Under the pieces are notes generated by a model. That model did no database searches. It saw nothing but the letters and a program-made list of their open reading frames with translations, and was not told the origin of the DNA. The position numbers and the translations under genes were made by a program. 64,000 nucleotides of DNA from Vibrio algicola (GTDB lineage Bacteria; Pseudomonadota; Gammaproteobacteria; Enterobacterales; Vibrionaceae), in contig NZ_CP045699.1 in assembly GCF_009601765.2 (NCBI RefSeq), positions 930,001 through 994,000 of the forward strand, read 5' to 3'. This document shows positions 28,289 through 37,830 of this stretch, piece by piece. Positions within the stretch are counted from its first letter, which is position 1; each line of letters opens with the position of its first letter.

Positions 28289-29284
28289 ATGCCTCTCACT
28301 CCAGCAAAACCATTTAAGCAATATGATGAATTAATCAACATTCTCACTGATAGAGGAATGCATATTGCTGATACCCCACGAGCTATTAGAAAATTAACCC
28401 AAGTAGGCTATTATCGTCTCAGTGGTTTTTGGTATCCCGCTCGTAAAATTCAACGTGATGATAATCAGAACCCTATCAACTGTGAGTTTTTAAATCGGCC
28501 AAAACGTTCTAATCACTTTGAACCTAAAACACAGTTTGAACAAGTTGTTAATCTGTATCTTTTTGATAAGCAACTTAGGCTAGTTATGCTCGATGGTTTA
28601 GAGCGAATTGAAGTGTATATTCGTTCTGTTATTGCCCATGAACTAGGAAGAGGAAAAGCGAAAATGCCGGGTTCAGGAGATGACATTCCGGATCCATTAG
28701 CATGGCAGGATGCCGATTACATCAATGGTAAATTTTTAACACGAAAAGGCAATAAAAGAAGTTTGTGGAGTGATTGGCAAAACAAACATGAAAAGCTCAT
28801 TAAACGCAGCCGTGAAGATTGTATTGTTTGGCATCAAAGAAACGATAAAGAAATGCCATTTTGGGTTGTTATTGAAGCATGGGATTTTGGCACGTTATCG
28901 AAATATTACGGCATGCTGAAAGATAAATATCGCCAAAATATTTGTGCAAAATTAGGCATCACAGATAAGAAAGAAACAGACGTATTAAGAGCATGGTTAA
29001 TGGAAATGAATATTTTACGAAACCGCTGTGCTCACCATACAAGGATCTGGAATCAACAATCCTCAAAACAGTTAAAATTAACCAGTCACGCATACTTTGA
29101 TGATATTAGAGGTGACGAAAATACACTGTCGCGTCTTTATGGTGTCATGCGAGTCATGTGGTTTTTAATTGAACAGATCGGTCCTAATTCGACATGGTTC
29201 AAACAGCTGAATCATTTAATTGAAGAATTCCCAACCGTACCGGGTTGTCCGTTATCCTCTTTAGGCTTGCCAAACCCCCACTAA
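28289..29284 (+). CDS. Abi_2 (AbiD/AbiF-like) abortive infection protein
   Basis: This 331-residue protein is of the Abi_2 family. The start FKQYDELINILTDRGM and VGYYRLSGFWYPAR are the family N-terminal blocks; YLFDKQLRLVMLDGLERIEV is the central block. RNRCAHH near residue 248 is an R-x4-H motif of HEPN RNases. Known relatives cause phage abortive infection, probably by RNA cleavage. It sits inside the restriction operon between hsdR and hsdM, a common place for extra defence genes. Some 240 bp precede it with no recognisable element. Confidence 0.85.
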   Translation: MPLTPAKPFKQYDELINILTDRGMHIADTPRAIRKLTQVGYYRLSGFWYPARKIQRDDNQNPINCEFLNRPKRSNHFEPKTQFEQVVNLYLFDKQLRLVMLDGLERIEVYIRSVIAHELGRGKAKMPGSGDDIPDPLAWQDADYINGKFLTRKGNKRSLWSDWQNKHEKLIKRSREDCIVWHQRNDKEMPFWVVIEAWDFGTLSKYYGMLKDKYRQNICAKLGITDKKETDVLRAWLMEMNILRNRCAHHTRIWNQQSSKQLKLTSHAYFDDIRGDENTLSRLYGVMRVMWFLIEQIGPNSTWFKQLNHLIEEFPTVPGCPLSSLGLPNPH

Positions 29285-29365
29285 ACAATACAGGTATAAG
29301 CTGAATAAACCGATAGAACAGGTTATAATCCCACCCAAATTTCAGTCAGTTAAAACAGGTTTGTT

Positions 29366-30865
29366 ATGTCTATCAGTTCAGCGATTAAATCCATTCAAGA
29401 TATTATGCGTAAAGATGCCGGTGTTGATGGCGATGCACAGCGTTTAGGGCAAATGTCTTGGTTACTTTTTCTTAAAGTATTTGATGCCCAAGAAGAAGAG
29501 TTAGAGCTAGAACTGGACAACTACAAAGCGCCAATTCCTGAAAAATATCTATGGCGCAATTGGGCGCAAGACTCACAAGGCATCACGGGCGATGCACTGC
29601 TTGAGTTTGTGAATGATGATCTGTTTTACAACCTGAAAAACTTTACCGCACCAGTGGATCTAAACCCACGCGGCCATGTGGTGAAAGAAGCCTTTAGCGA
29701 TGCCTTTAACTACATGAAAAATGGCACGCTACTGCGCCAAGTGATCAACAAACTGAATGAAATTGACTTTACCGACTCAAGCGAACGTCACTTATTTGGT
29801 GATATTTACGAGCAAATTCTGCGTGATCTACAAAGTGCTGGTAATTCTGGCGAGTTTTATACTCCACGAGCCGTCACACGTTTTATCGTTAATCGTCTCG
29901 ATCCAAAACTGGGCGAAACCATTATGGATCCAGCAACCGGCACGGGCGGTTTTTTAGCTTGTTCGTTTGACCATGTGAAAGAGAATTACGTTAACACCGC
30001 CGCCGATCACCAAACGTTGCAACAGCAAATTCATGGTGTTGAGAAAAAACAGCTGCCGCATTTATTGTGTATCACCAACATGATGCTGCATGGCATTGAA
30101 GTGCCAGTGCAAATCAAACATGGCAACACGCTCAATAAGCCGCTTTCAAGTTGGGACAGCAACATTAACGTGATTGCGACCAATCCGCCATTTGGTGGCA
30201 CCGAAGAAGACGGCATTGAAAAGAACTTCCCAAGTGATATGCAAACCCGTGAAACCGCCGATTTATTCCTACAATTAATTATTGAGGTGTTGGATTCGGG
30301 CGATGAGACAAAAGCTGGCGGTCGTGCAGGGGTGGTATTGCCAGACGGCACCTTATTTGGCGAAGGCGTGAAAACCAAAATCAAAAAAATGCTTACTGAG
30401 GAATGCAACCTACACACTATCGTTCGCCTGCCTAATGGGGTGTTTAACCCTTACACTGGCATTAAAACCAACATTCTATTTTTCACTAAAGGCACGCCGA
30501 CCAAAGATGTGTGGTTTTACGAACACCCATATCCAGAAGGCGTGAAGAACTACAACAAAACCAAGCCAATGAAGTTTGAAGAATTTCAAGCGGAAATCGA
30601 TTGGTGGGGCTGTGAAGAAGATGGGTTTGCCAGCCGTGTCGAAACCCATCAAGCTTGGAAAGTGTCAATTGATGACATTATTGCACGCAACTTCAACCTA
30701 GACATTAAAAACCCGTATCAAGGCGAAGTGGTCAATCATGATCCTGTTGCATTACTGGCAGAGTACCAAACCCAACAAGCTGAGATTAGCGAATTACGCA
30801 ACCAGTTAAAAGATATTTTAGGTGCAGCTCTTACATCCGGATCTCAATCAGGAGAGCAAGCTTAA
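29366..30865 (+). CDS. hsdM: type I DNA methyltransferase, M subunit
   Basis: This 499-residue adenine N6 methyltransferase has an N-terminal helical HsdM domain (residues 5-130), then the SAM-binding MDPATGTGGFL and the catalytic NPPFGG. GEFYTPRAVTRF is also characteristic. With HsdS it forms the modification enzyme, and with HsdR the restriction enzyme. Its stop codon overlaps the hsdS start by one base (TAATG), so the two are coupled. Nothing in the sequence suggests inactivation. Confidence 0.95.
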   Translation: MSISSAIKSIQDIMRKDAGVDGDAQRLGQMSWLLFLKVFDAQEEELELELDNYKAPIPEKYLWRNWAQDSQGITGDALLEFVNDDLFYNLKNFTAPVDLNPRGHVVKEAFSDAFNYMKNGTLLRQVINKLNEIDFTDSSERHLFGDIYEQILRDLQSAGNSGEFYTPRAVTRFIVNRLDPKLGETIMDPATGTGGFLACSFDHVKENYVNTAADHQTLQQQIHGVEKKQLPHLLCITNMMLHGIEVPVQIKHGNTLNKPLSSWDSNINVIATNPPFGGTEEDGIEKNFPSDMQTRETADLFLQLIIEVLDSGDETKAGGRAGVVLPDGTLFGEGVKTKIKKMLTEECNLHTIVRLPNGVFNPYTGIKTNILFFTKGTPTKDVWFYEHPYPEGVKNYNKTKPMKFEEFQAEIDWWGCEEDGFASRVETHQAWKVSIDDIIARNFNLDIKNPYQGEVVNHDPVALLAEYQTQQAEISELRNQLKDILGAALTSGSQSGEQA

Positions 30866-32610
30866 TGTCAAATGAACACTCAAGAGAACATAATGTTGAA
30901 TCCCTTATTACAGAACATATAGATATCTGGACATCGACGATTAAAAGCAAATCCGCTTCTGGTCGCGGTTCAAGCAAGAAGATTGATTTATACGGTATTA
31001 AAAAACTTCGTGAGCTGATTTTAGAACTAGCGGTACGTGGCAAATTAGTGCCGCAAGATCCCAGTGATGAACCTGCTGAGGTTTTGCTTGAGCGCATTGC
31101 GATCGAGAAAGCGCAATTGGTGAAAGATAAGAAAATCAAAAAGCCCAAAGCCTTGCCAGAGATCAGTGAGGAAGAAAAGCCATTTGAACTGCCGAATGGG
31201 TGGGAGTGGAGTCGGCTGGGGAATACAGGATTTGGTTCTACGGGTAAAACACCAAACACTAAGAAAGTCGAATATTTTAAGGGTAACATACCTTTTATTG
31301 GGCCGGGACAAATCACACTGAATGGACAAATATTAGAATCAGAAAAGTTTCTAAGTGCAGAAGGATTAAAAAATAGCACTGAGTGTGTTCTGGGTGATAT
31401 TTTGATGGTTTGTATTGGAGGTTCGATTGGAAAAGCAGCTATAGCAAAGCAAACAATGGGATTCAATCAACAAATCAATGCAATTAGAGCTCTTAAAATA
31501 AGATCTGAGTATCTGTATTTAGCAGTATCAACTATTACTTTTTATGAAGAACTTTTAGATATTTCTACAGGTTCAGCAACTCCCATCATTAATAGAGGTA
31601 AGTGGGAAGAATTGTTAGTTCCAATTCCACCACTCCAAGAACAACACCGCATAGTAGCCAAAGTCGATGAACTGATGATCTTGTGTGATCAGCTTGAAAG
31701 CCAAACTGAAAAACAACTCAGCGCTCATCAACAATTGGTGGAAACCTTATTAGCCACGTTAGTTGCAAGCGAAAACGCAGCCGAACTCAATCAAAACTGG
31801 AAACGCTTAGCGGCGTATTTTGATCTACTGTTCACCACTGAAGTCAGCATTGACCAACTCAAACAAACCATCTTACAACTGGCGGTCATGGGGAAACTTG
31901 TCCCACAAAACCCAAACGACGAACCAGCTAGCAAACTGCTAGAGCGCATCAAAGCCGAAAAAGAGCAGTTAATTAAAGATAAAATTTATCAGAAAACTTC
32001 AAAGTTGAAGCCTATAAATACAGATATTCAGTACCCTAGTAATTGGGTTTCTGTGCAAACTGGTCAAGTGTGTCCGTCAATAGTACCTAATCGAGATAGA
32101 CCAAAATCTTTCACTGGGAATATACCTTGGGTGACATTACCAGCCTTTCCAACACAAGGTTTTTATCTAGATAATACTAATGTTGAGTTGGCTTTGACTG
32201 CTTTAGAAGTTCAGCAGTATTCAGCTCGTTTAATACCTGAAAAAAGTGTACTGATGAGCTGCGTTGGAAGATTTGGACTGACCGCAATCAATACAACCTC
32301 TGTTACTTCAAACCAACAAGTTCATGCATTTATAGTTTTAAATGGATTGTTACCGGAATATTTAAGTATGGTAATTAAAGTGGAAGGTAAATTTTTAGAA
32401 AATGTGGCTACATCTACAACTATCGCATATTTAAACAAGACAAATTGTGAAAGCATTCAATTTGGCTTGCCACCAACAGAAGAACAACACCGGATCGTAT
32501 CCAAAGCCGATGCACTCATGGCAATCTGTGACCAACTCAAAACCAAACTCAGTGAGTCCCAACAAACCCAACTGCATTTAACCGATGCGATTGTTGAGCA
32601 GGCGGTGTAA
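30865..32610 (+). CDS. hsdS: type I specificity subunit
   Basis: This 581-residue subunit sets the DNA sequence recognised by the restriction system. It shows two target-recognition domains (about residues 110-270 and 380-555). Each is followed by a conserved helical spacer beginning PPLQEQHRIVAKVDELM and PPTEEQHRIVSKADALM. Another repeated unit is ELAVRGKLVPQDPSDEPAEV and QLAVMGKLVPQNPNDEPASK. This tandem architecture is normal for HsdS and allows domain exchange. At 581 residues it is longer than E. coli HsdS (464) because of an N-terminal extension. The bipartite target is unknown. Confidence 0.93.
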   Translation: MSNEHSREHNVESLITEHIDIWTSTIKSKSASGRGSSKKIDLYGIKKLRELILELAVRGKLVPQDPSDEPAEVLLERIAIEKAQLVKDKKIKKPKALPEISEEEKPFELPNGWEWSRLGNTGFGSTGKTPNTKKVEYFKGNIPFIGPGQITLNGQILESEKFLSAEGLKNSTECVLGDILMVCIGGSIGKAAIAKQTMGFNQQINAIRALKIRSEYLYLAVSTITFYEELLDISTGSATPIINRGKWEELLVPIPPLQEQHRIVAKVDELMILCDQLESQTEKQLSAHQQLVETLLATLVASENAAELNQNWKRLAAYFDLLFTTEVSIDQLKQTILQLAVMGKLVPQNPNDEPASKLLERIKAEKEQLIKDKIYQKTSKLKPINTDIQYPSNWVSVQTGQVCPSIVPNRDRPKSFTGNIPWVTLPAFPTQGFYLDNTNVELALTALEVQQYSARLIPEKSVLMSCVGRFGLTAINTTSVTSNQQVHAFIVLNGLLPEYLSMVIKVEGKFLENVATSTTIAYLNKTNCESIQFGLPPTEEQHRIVSKADALMAICDQLKTKLSESQQTQLHLTDAIVEQAV

Positions 32611-32671
32611 TTGTGGCTGACATAAATAATGATTTATCTACGAAAACTGTAAGCTAAGTCACTATTTCAAT

Positions 32672-32719
32672 TTGATTTTGTGAAATATTGGTCAATACTA
32701 AAACTTAGAATAACTAAGT
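32672..32719 (+). promoter_or_regulatory. tniQ-cas promoter with Xre operator
   Basis: TTGATT (32672-32677) and ATACTA (32695-32700) with a 17-bp spacer make a plausible promoter. ACTTAG-AATAA-CTAAGT (32703-32719) directly follows, covering the expected transcription start. The palindrome has the same halves and spacing as the two sites beside xre. Repression of the tniQ-cas operon by Xre follows by inference. Confidence 0.75.
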
Positions 32720-32731
32720 TTTAGGTTGGCA

Positions 32732-33943
32732 ATGGAATTCAAATTTACCCACTACCCAGATGAAACGCTCGAAAGCTTTTTACTTCGGCTTAGCCAGTAT
32801 CAAGGTTACGAGCGTTTTGCGCATTTCGCAGAAGACCTTTGGCACGAGACGCTTGAGCAACACGAGGCAATGGCCGGTGCCTTTCCCTTTGAGCTAAGCC
32901 GTGTGAATTTGTATCACGCACAAACAAGCAGTCAAATGCGAGTGCGTGTGTTTATGCATCTTGCTAAGAAGTTCGAGTTACCCCAGTTCAATATCATGAA
33001 TACGCCGCTTTCTCACTCTAAAGCTATCTTCTCGCCAAATTACAAGGCCGTATTTCGTAATAATATTGATTATCCTTTTTCCTTTCTTAGAAAGCGTTTC
33101 ACGCCAGTTTGTTCGCAATGTTTAGCGCAATCCCCTCATATACGTCAGCAATGGCAGTTTATTCCCCATCAAGCTTGTCACATTCATCATATCAAGCTGC
33201 TTCATCATTGCCCTGAATGCAAAACTCGCCTTGAATACCAAAGTACAGAAAGCATCACTCAATGTGATTGTGGTTATGATTTAACAATGGCAATACCGGA
33301 GCAAGCAGGTGTGTCACAAGTGCAGGTTGCTCGTTGGCTAATGGGAGAAGTGGTTGATGATGCAGGGTTAATGGCATCAAGTATTAGTATTTCAGAGCGA
33401 TACGGTTTTTTACTTTGGTATGTTAATCGTTATGGTGAGCTTGAAGGTATCAATATGGAAAGCTTTGTTCACTATTGTGAAAGCTGGCCGAAGGGTTTAC
33501 AACAAGATCTCAATGCAACGTTTAATAAAGCCGATATGGTGCGCGTTCGTCCTTGGAATAAAACCTTTTTTCATGAAGTTTTTGGAACTTTACTTAAAGA
33601 TTGTCGGCAACTACCAAACCGGCGAATAAATCATAATCCAGTATTAATGGCCGTATTGGATGGATTAACACAATTGATAGCTAATAACCCTCGTAATAAG
33701 CAAGCCAATATTGGTGATGTGTTATTAAGCCCATTAGAAGCCTCTACACTGCTGTCATGTACAACCGATGAGATATATCGGTTGTACGAGTTTGGAGAGC
33801 TTAAAGCGGCGGTTAGGCTTAAATTGCACAGTAAATTAGCTTCGCAACAGTCGGCTTTTACCTTGCGAAGCATTATTGAGATGAAATTAGCCAGAATGTG
33901 CTCAAGCAGCGACGGCATGAATGTGTACTTACCGGATTGGTGA
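32732..33943 (+). CDS. tniQ: TniQ, target-selector protein of the CAST
   Basis: This 403-residue TniQ/TnsD-family protein binds Cas6 and Cas7 at one end of the guide complex and recruits TnsC. The N-terminal YPDETLESFLLRLSQYQGY is the family start. A zinc-binding region follows: CSQCL, HQACHIHH, CPECK and CDCGY (about residues 125-190). The C-terminal half is helical. The ATG 7 bp after AGG at 32723 is the start. It has the single compact form typical of I-F3; a separate, larger TnsD or TnsE is not encoded. cas8/5 begins 2 bp after its stop. Confidence 0.92.
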   Translation: MEFKFTHYPDETLESFLLRLSQYQGYERFAHFAEDLWHETLEQHEAMAGAFPFELSRVNLYHAQTSSQMRVRVFMHLAKKFELPQFNIMNTPLSHSKAIFSPNYKAVFRNNIDYPFSFLRKRFTPVCSQCLAQSPHIRQQWQFIPHQACHIHHIKLLHHCPECKTRLEYQSTESITQCDCGYDLTMAIPEQAGVSQVQVARWLMGEVVDDAGLMASSISISERYGFLLWYVNRYGELEGINMESFVHYCESWPKGLQQDLNATFNKADMVRVRPWNKTFFHEVFGTLLKDCRQLPNRRINHNPVLMAVLDGLTQLIANNPRNKQANIGDVLLSPLEASTLLSCTTDEIYRLYEFGELKAAVRLKLHSKLASQQSAFTLRSIIEMKLARMCSSSDGMNVYLPDW

Positions 33944-33945
33944 AT

Positions 33946-36045
33946 ATGACAAAGTTAAGTGAATTGATCGCAATTGAAAACCTAACCGATAGGCAAGCGG
34001 CATTAAAAAAAGCCTTTATGCCATATTCTGATCTTGTCGAGGTTGATGGTAACGAACGAGACGCCTTGCGAGTTCTGGTGAATTTATCTTTAACTAAACC
34101 GGAATGTAAAAATTGGTTAGATAAAGAACGCGCGAAACAATATTTATCGAACCCTGAAAATATCTCGATCGGCTGTGATGAAGTAAAGTGGATGCATACT
34201 CATAACCTTAAATTTCCAGATTGCAGAGTTGCAAAACAACGTTTACTGGCGGAACCACTGATTTGCGATGAATCTTTCATTTCAAGTACCAGTGTAATGA
34301 GTTCTTTGGGGTGGTCGCATAACTCAGCGGTGTATAAACACACGATTTGGCTTTTGAATGAGTTTATGTGGCAAGGCAATCCTACTAATATTCTTTGCTT
34401 CATTGCCCAGCAAGATGAATTTTGGCTCAAAGTATTAAAGTCTTGTGGGCTTAAAGTTGCGGCATTTAAAGCACTAAAAAATGCAATTGAAAAAGACTTA
34501 CCGACTTCAACGCTGCCAAATAGGGTAGATCCGTTTAGCAAGCAAGTTCGGTTTCCATGGAATAACGACTACCTCTCTATTACGCCAGTTGTCAGCCATG
34601 TGATGCAAGTCGAACTAGAACGAATGTCGCGTCAATCAGGTCGAACATTGAAGTTTACAACCATGTATTTCCCTAATTCACCCAGCATTGGTAACTTGTG
34701 TGGTTCGCTGGGTGGAAATATGAAAGTCTTGCATTATCCGATTGAGGTTCAAGCCAGTAAAAAACGCACATTTTCTTCGAGTAAAAATCAAACTCAATGT
34801 TTTTTCGATGATTATCAATTAACCAATGCTAAATTTTGTAAAGTGCTTAGTCATTTATGTGGTGCGGAGGCGCTTAAAACAAGGAAGCAACGAAAACATG
34901 TTAGGCAATATCAACTTCGTATTGCTCGTAAGCAGATTGGGTTGTGGTTATTACCGTTAATTGAATTAAGAGATCATATTGATTCGGAGTTAGATAGCCA
35001 CATTATTGACAGTGACGATCCTATCATCGACCCATTTTTATATGGTACAGAATCAAAATTATCGGAATTATTAATACTACTTAATCAACGTTTACACCAA
35101 ACGCTACAAAATAATCGATATTCCAGCAGGTATGCTTACCACCCAGAGCTGCTTTCGGTATTAAAAATTCAATTGAAATGGATACTAGAACAACTAAGTT
35201 CGCCACAAGCTGCGCCGAATGATTATGGTGATCATAAGGTCAATCATGACGAGCAAGAACAATATATCCATTTAAGTTCATTACGTGTTGAAGATGCCAA
35301 TGCAATGAGCTGTCCGTATTTATGTGGAGCGCCATCACTGACGTCGATTTGGGGATTTGTTCATAATTACCAACGGCAATTAAATCAATCGTTAGATGGT
35401 GCTGCTACGTTTGAATTTGAAAGCTTCGCGGTGTTTATTCGCAATGAAAATATCAATATGACGGCCAAGTTAACTGAGCCGAGTGTGTTAGCGGCAAAAC
35501 GCACCTTATCTCACGCAAAAAGACCGACTATCATCGCAACTAACCTTGTCGATATTGAGTTTGATATGGTGATAAAGGTAAGAAGTGTTGGGCGCTTGTC
35601 TGATTATGGGCGTCAGTTAAAAACATCATTACCCACAATATTTTCGGGAGGTGCGTTATTCCAACCTCGATTAGATTCAGCTGATAATTGGCTTTGTTGT
35701 TATCAAAAGCAAAGTGATGTGTTTTATCGAATAAAATCATTACCTGCTTATGGCGTATGGTTAGTCCCGTCGGATCTCCAACCAACCCGTTTTTCTGAGT
35801 TAGCATCAATACTTGCACAAGATGATTCACTCATACCGATTTCTAATGGATATCATTTTCTTGAACAACCGACACTCAGATCGAATTCATTAACGTCACT
35901 TCATGCCTATGCCGAAAATACATTAGGTGTAGCAAAGCGACTAAATCCGATTGATGTTCGTTTTAGTGCGAAGGATCACTTTTTTAAGCAAGCATTTTGG
36001 ACGCAACATAATTATTCAGCATCTATTCTTATTCCAAAGGCATGA
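33946..36045 (+). CDS. cas8/cas5: Cas8-Cas5 fusion of a type I-F3 Cascade
   Basis: This 699-residue protein is the large subunit that holds the 5' handle of the guide and reads the PAM. Fusion of Cas8f and Cas5f is characteristic of transposon-borne I-F3 systems. I recognise it mainly by length and position between tniQ and cas7; motifs are weak by eye. The ATG at 33946 lies 2 bp after the tniQ stop, so the longer upstream reading is not used. There is no Cas2-3 nuclease for it to recruit, in keeping with a targeting-only complex. The targeted PAM in ffs appears to be TC, so PAM reading may be relaxed. Confidence 0.88.
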   Translation: MTKLSELIAIENLTDRQAALKKAFMPYSDLVEVDGNERDALRVLVNLSLTKPECKNWLDKERAKQYLSNPENISIGCDEVKWMHTHNLKFPDCRVAKQRLLAEPLICDESFISSTSVMSSLGWSHNSAVYKHTIWLLNEFMWQGNPTNILCFIAQQDEFWLKVLKSCGLKVAAFKALKNAIEKDLPTSTLPNRVDPFSKQVRFPWNNDYLSITPVVSHVMQVELERMSRQSGRTLKFTTMYFPNSPSIGNLCGSLGGNMKVLHYPIEVQASKKRTFSSSKNQTQCFFDDYQLTNAKFCKVLSHLCGAEALKTRKQRKHVRQYQLRIARKQIGLWLLPLIELRDHIDSELDSHIIDSDDPIIDPFLYGTESKLSELLILLNQRLHQTLQNNRYSSRYAYHPELLSVLKIQLKWILEQLSSPQAAPNDYGDHKVNHDEQEQYIHLSSLRVEDANAMSCPYLCGAPSLTSIWGFVHNYQRQLNQSLDGAATFEFESFAVFIRNENINMTAKLTEPSVLAAKRTLSHAKRPTIIATNLVDIEFDMVIKVRSVGRLSDYGRQLKTSLPTIFSGGALFQPRLDSADNWLCCYQKQSDVFYRIKSLPAYGVWLVPSDLQPTRFSELASILAQDDSLIPISNGYHFLEQPTLRSNSLTSLHAYAENTLGVAKRLNPIDVRFSAKDHFFKQAFWTQHNYSASILIPKA

Positions 36046-36070
36046 GATTTCAACAGCATAAGAGTGGTGA

Positions 36071-37105
36071 ATGATGAAGTTATGTAAGCAGCTTAATTAT
36101 GTAAGGTCACTCAGTTCAGGAAAGGCATGTTTCTTCTTTCTCGATAATGACCAAAAAATGCAGCCCATCAGTATTGATAGGACTCGATTAAGAGGTTCTA
36201 AAGGTGATTATTCGCAAGCATACTCTGGCGATTTGAAACGTAAAAATGTGGCACCACATGAATTGGCGCAAGGTAATATCCATTTTATAGAAGAATGTTA
36301 CGTACCACCCACCGTTAACGAGATTTATTGTGCATTTTCACTGCGAATTAAAGCTAATTCATTAAAGCCTGAGGTCTGTTCCGATGAGGAAGTGAGAGTG
36401 ACATTAACTCATTTGGCAATGTTATATGCTGAAAACGGCGGCTATGAAGAACTCGCACAGCGTTATGCCAAGAACATCCTATTAGGAACGTGGTTATGGC
36501 GAAATAGAGAAAGTCGAGGTGTGAGGATTGAAGTGCTTAACAGCGAGCAAACGTCCTTTGTGATTGAAAATGCTTTAAAACTGAGTTGGCACGGTTCGTG
36601 GGATAAAAAATCGACAACGGTTTTGAATAAACTAACCCATTATCTAACTCAAGCACTAACCAGTTCACAAGATTATTTTTATATGGATATCAAAGCGACC
36701 ATTAGTGTGGGCTGGGGTGATGAAGTATTCCCAAGCCAAGAATTCTTGGATCAAAAAGAAAATGGTAAGCCAACAAAGCGACTGTCTACCGTATGTCTTC
36801 CAGATGAACTTGAAACGGTAGCATTTCATGCACAAAAAGTTGGGGCAGCCATTCAATGCATTGATGATTGGTGGCAAGACGATGCAGATAAACCCTTAAG
36901 AGTGAATGAGTATGGAGCCGATCGAGAGTATGTGATCGCTAGGCGGCATTCGAGTTTGAATACGGATTTCTATTATTTAATAAGCCAAGCTGAGCACTGG
37001 ATTGATGTGTTAAATCAGTCAAAAACAATACCAGATGAAGTGCATTTTATTATGTCGGTATTAGTCAAAGGTGGGTTATTCAATAGTAGTAAGGACTCTC
37101 AATGA
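36071..37105 (+). CDS. cas7: Cas7 (Csy3-type) backbone subunit
   Basis: This protein of about 344 residues forms the filament along the spacer, with one subunit per six bases; the base at every sixth position is flipped out. The N-terminal YVRSLSSGKACFF and central NILLGTWLWRNRESRG agree with type I-F Cas7. Two ATGs at 36071 and 36074 follow AGTGGTGA; either could serve. Its end overlaps the cas6 start by 4 bp. The every-sixth-base geometry matters for the homing guide in this window, whose mismatches fall at 6, 12 and 18. Confidence 0.9.
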   Translation: MMKLCKQLNYVRSLSSGKACFFFLDNDQKMQPISIDRTRLRGSKGDYSQAYSGDLKRKNVAPHELAQGNIHFIEECYVPPTVNEIYCAFSLRIKANSLKPEVCSDEEVRVTLTHLAMLYAENGGYEELAQRYAKNILLGTWLWRNRESRGVRIEVLNSEQTSFVIENALKLSWHGSWDKKSTTVLNKLTHYLTQALTSSQDYFYMDIKATISVGWGDEVFPSQEFLDQKENGKPTKRLSTVCLPDELETVAFHAQKVGAAIQCIDDWWQDDADKPLRVNEYGADREYVIARRHSSLNTDFYYLISQAEHWIDVLNQSKTIPDEVHFIMSVLVKGGLFNSSKDSQ

Positions 37106-37713
37106 CGCAACGGTATTATTTCATTGTTAAATTCTTACTGGAGGATGTGGATGCTGGTTTACTCGCCGGTCGTTGTATCTCAACGCTGCATGGTTTTATC
37201 AACAATAACCTTACCGGTAAAAATCAAGTGGGCGTGAGCTTTCCTTTATGGAGTGATGATACTCTAGGAAATGCAGTTGCTTTTGTGGCAGACGATAAAG
37301 AACTGTTGATTGGTTTGTCGTTTCAGCCTTATTTTTCATTGATGAAAAGCGAAGAACTGTTTGACCTCTCACCCGTGGTACCAGTCCCTACTGATTTGCC
37401 TGAAATCAGATTTGTTCGAAATCAAACTATTGGGAAAAGTTTTCTTGGGTCAAAGCGCCGCAGAATGAAGCGTGCTCAATCAAGGGCTGAAACTATGGGG
37501 AAATTGATAACACCGCAACCGAATGAAGAACGAGAATTTGAATTATTCCATCGAGTACCATTAACCAGTAAATCTACCGGCGAAGAGATGATGCTTCATG
37601 TGCAAAAGCAAAGTAATGTTGAAGTGGTGGATACTAATTTTAATGCTTATGGCCTAGCAACTAATCAAGCTTGGAAAGGAACAGTACCAGACCTGAAGAA
37701 CGCAATGTTGTAA
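37102..37713 (+). CDS. cas6: Cas6 (Csy4-type) guide-processing RNase
   Basis: This 203-residue RNase cuts the precursor guide RNA after the repeat hairpin and stays bound to it. STLHGFI places a histidine at residue 30, near the catalytic His29 of Csy4. The basic stretch GSKRRRMKRAQSRAE (about 113-128) fits the helix that enters the hairpin groove. ATGA overlap joins it to cas7. It must accept both the consensus repeat hairpin (CTGCC/GGCAG) and the altered one in the third repeat (CTGCT/GGCAG). Confidence 0.9.
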   Translation: MTQRYYFIVKFLLEDVDAGLLAGRCISTLHGFINNNLTGKNQVGVSFPLWSDDTLGNAVAFVADDKELLIGLSFQPYFSLMKSEELFDLSPVVPVPTDLPEIRFVRNQTIGKSFLGSKRRRMKRAQSRAETMGKLITPQPNEEREFELFHRVPLTSKSTGEEMMLHVQKQSNVEVVDTNFNAYGLATNQAWKGTVPDLKNAML

Positions 37714-37830
37714 AGACTGATAATGCATTACTTTAAAATCAAAAGGGTAGTGATTGAGATAAAAAAGGTATTTTCAACGTTATATGGTGTAATAACTTGA
37801 AAATGCATAATATTACGTCTAATTTTTATA

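Noticed and set aside
30831..31466. 211-codon minus-strand frame over hsdM/hsdS
   Set aside because: Shadow of hsdS; the sense frame has clear HsdS repeats.
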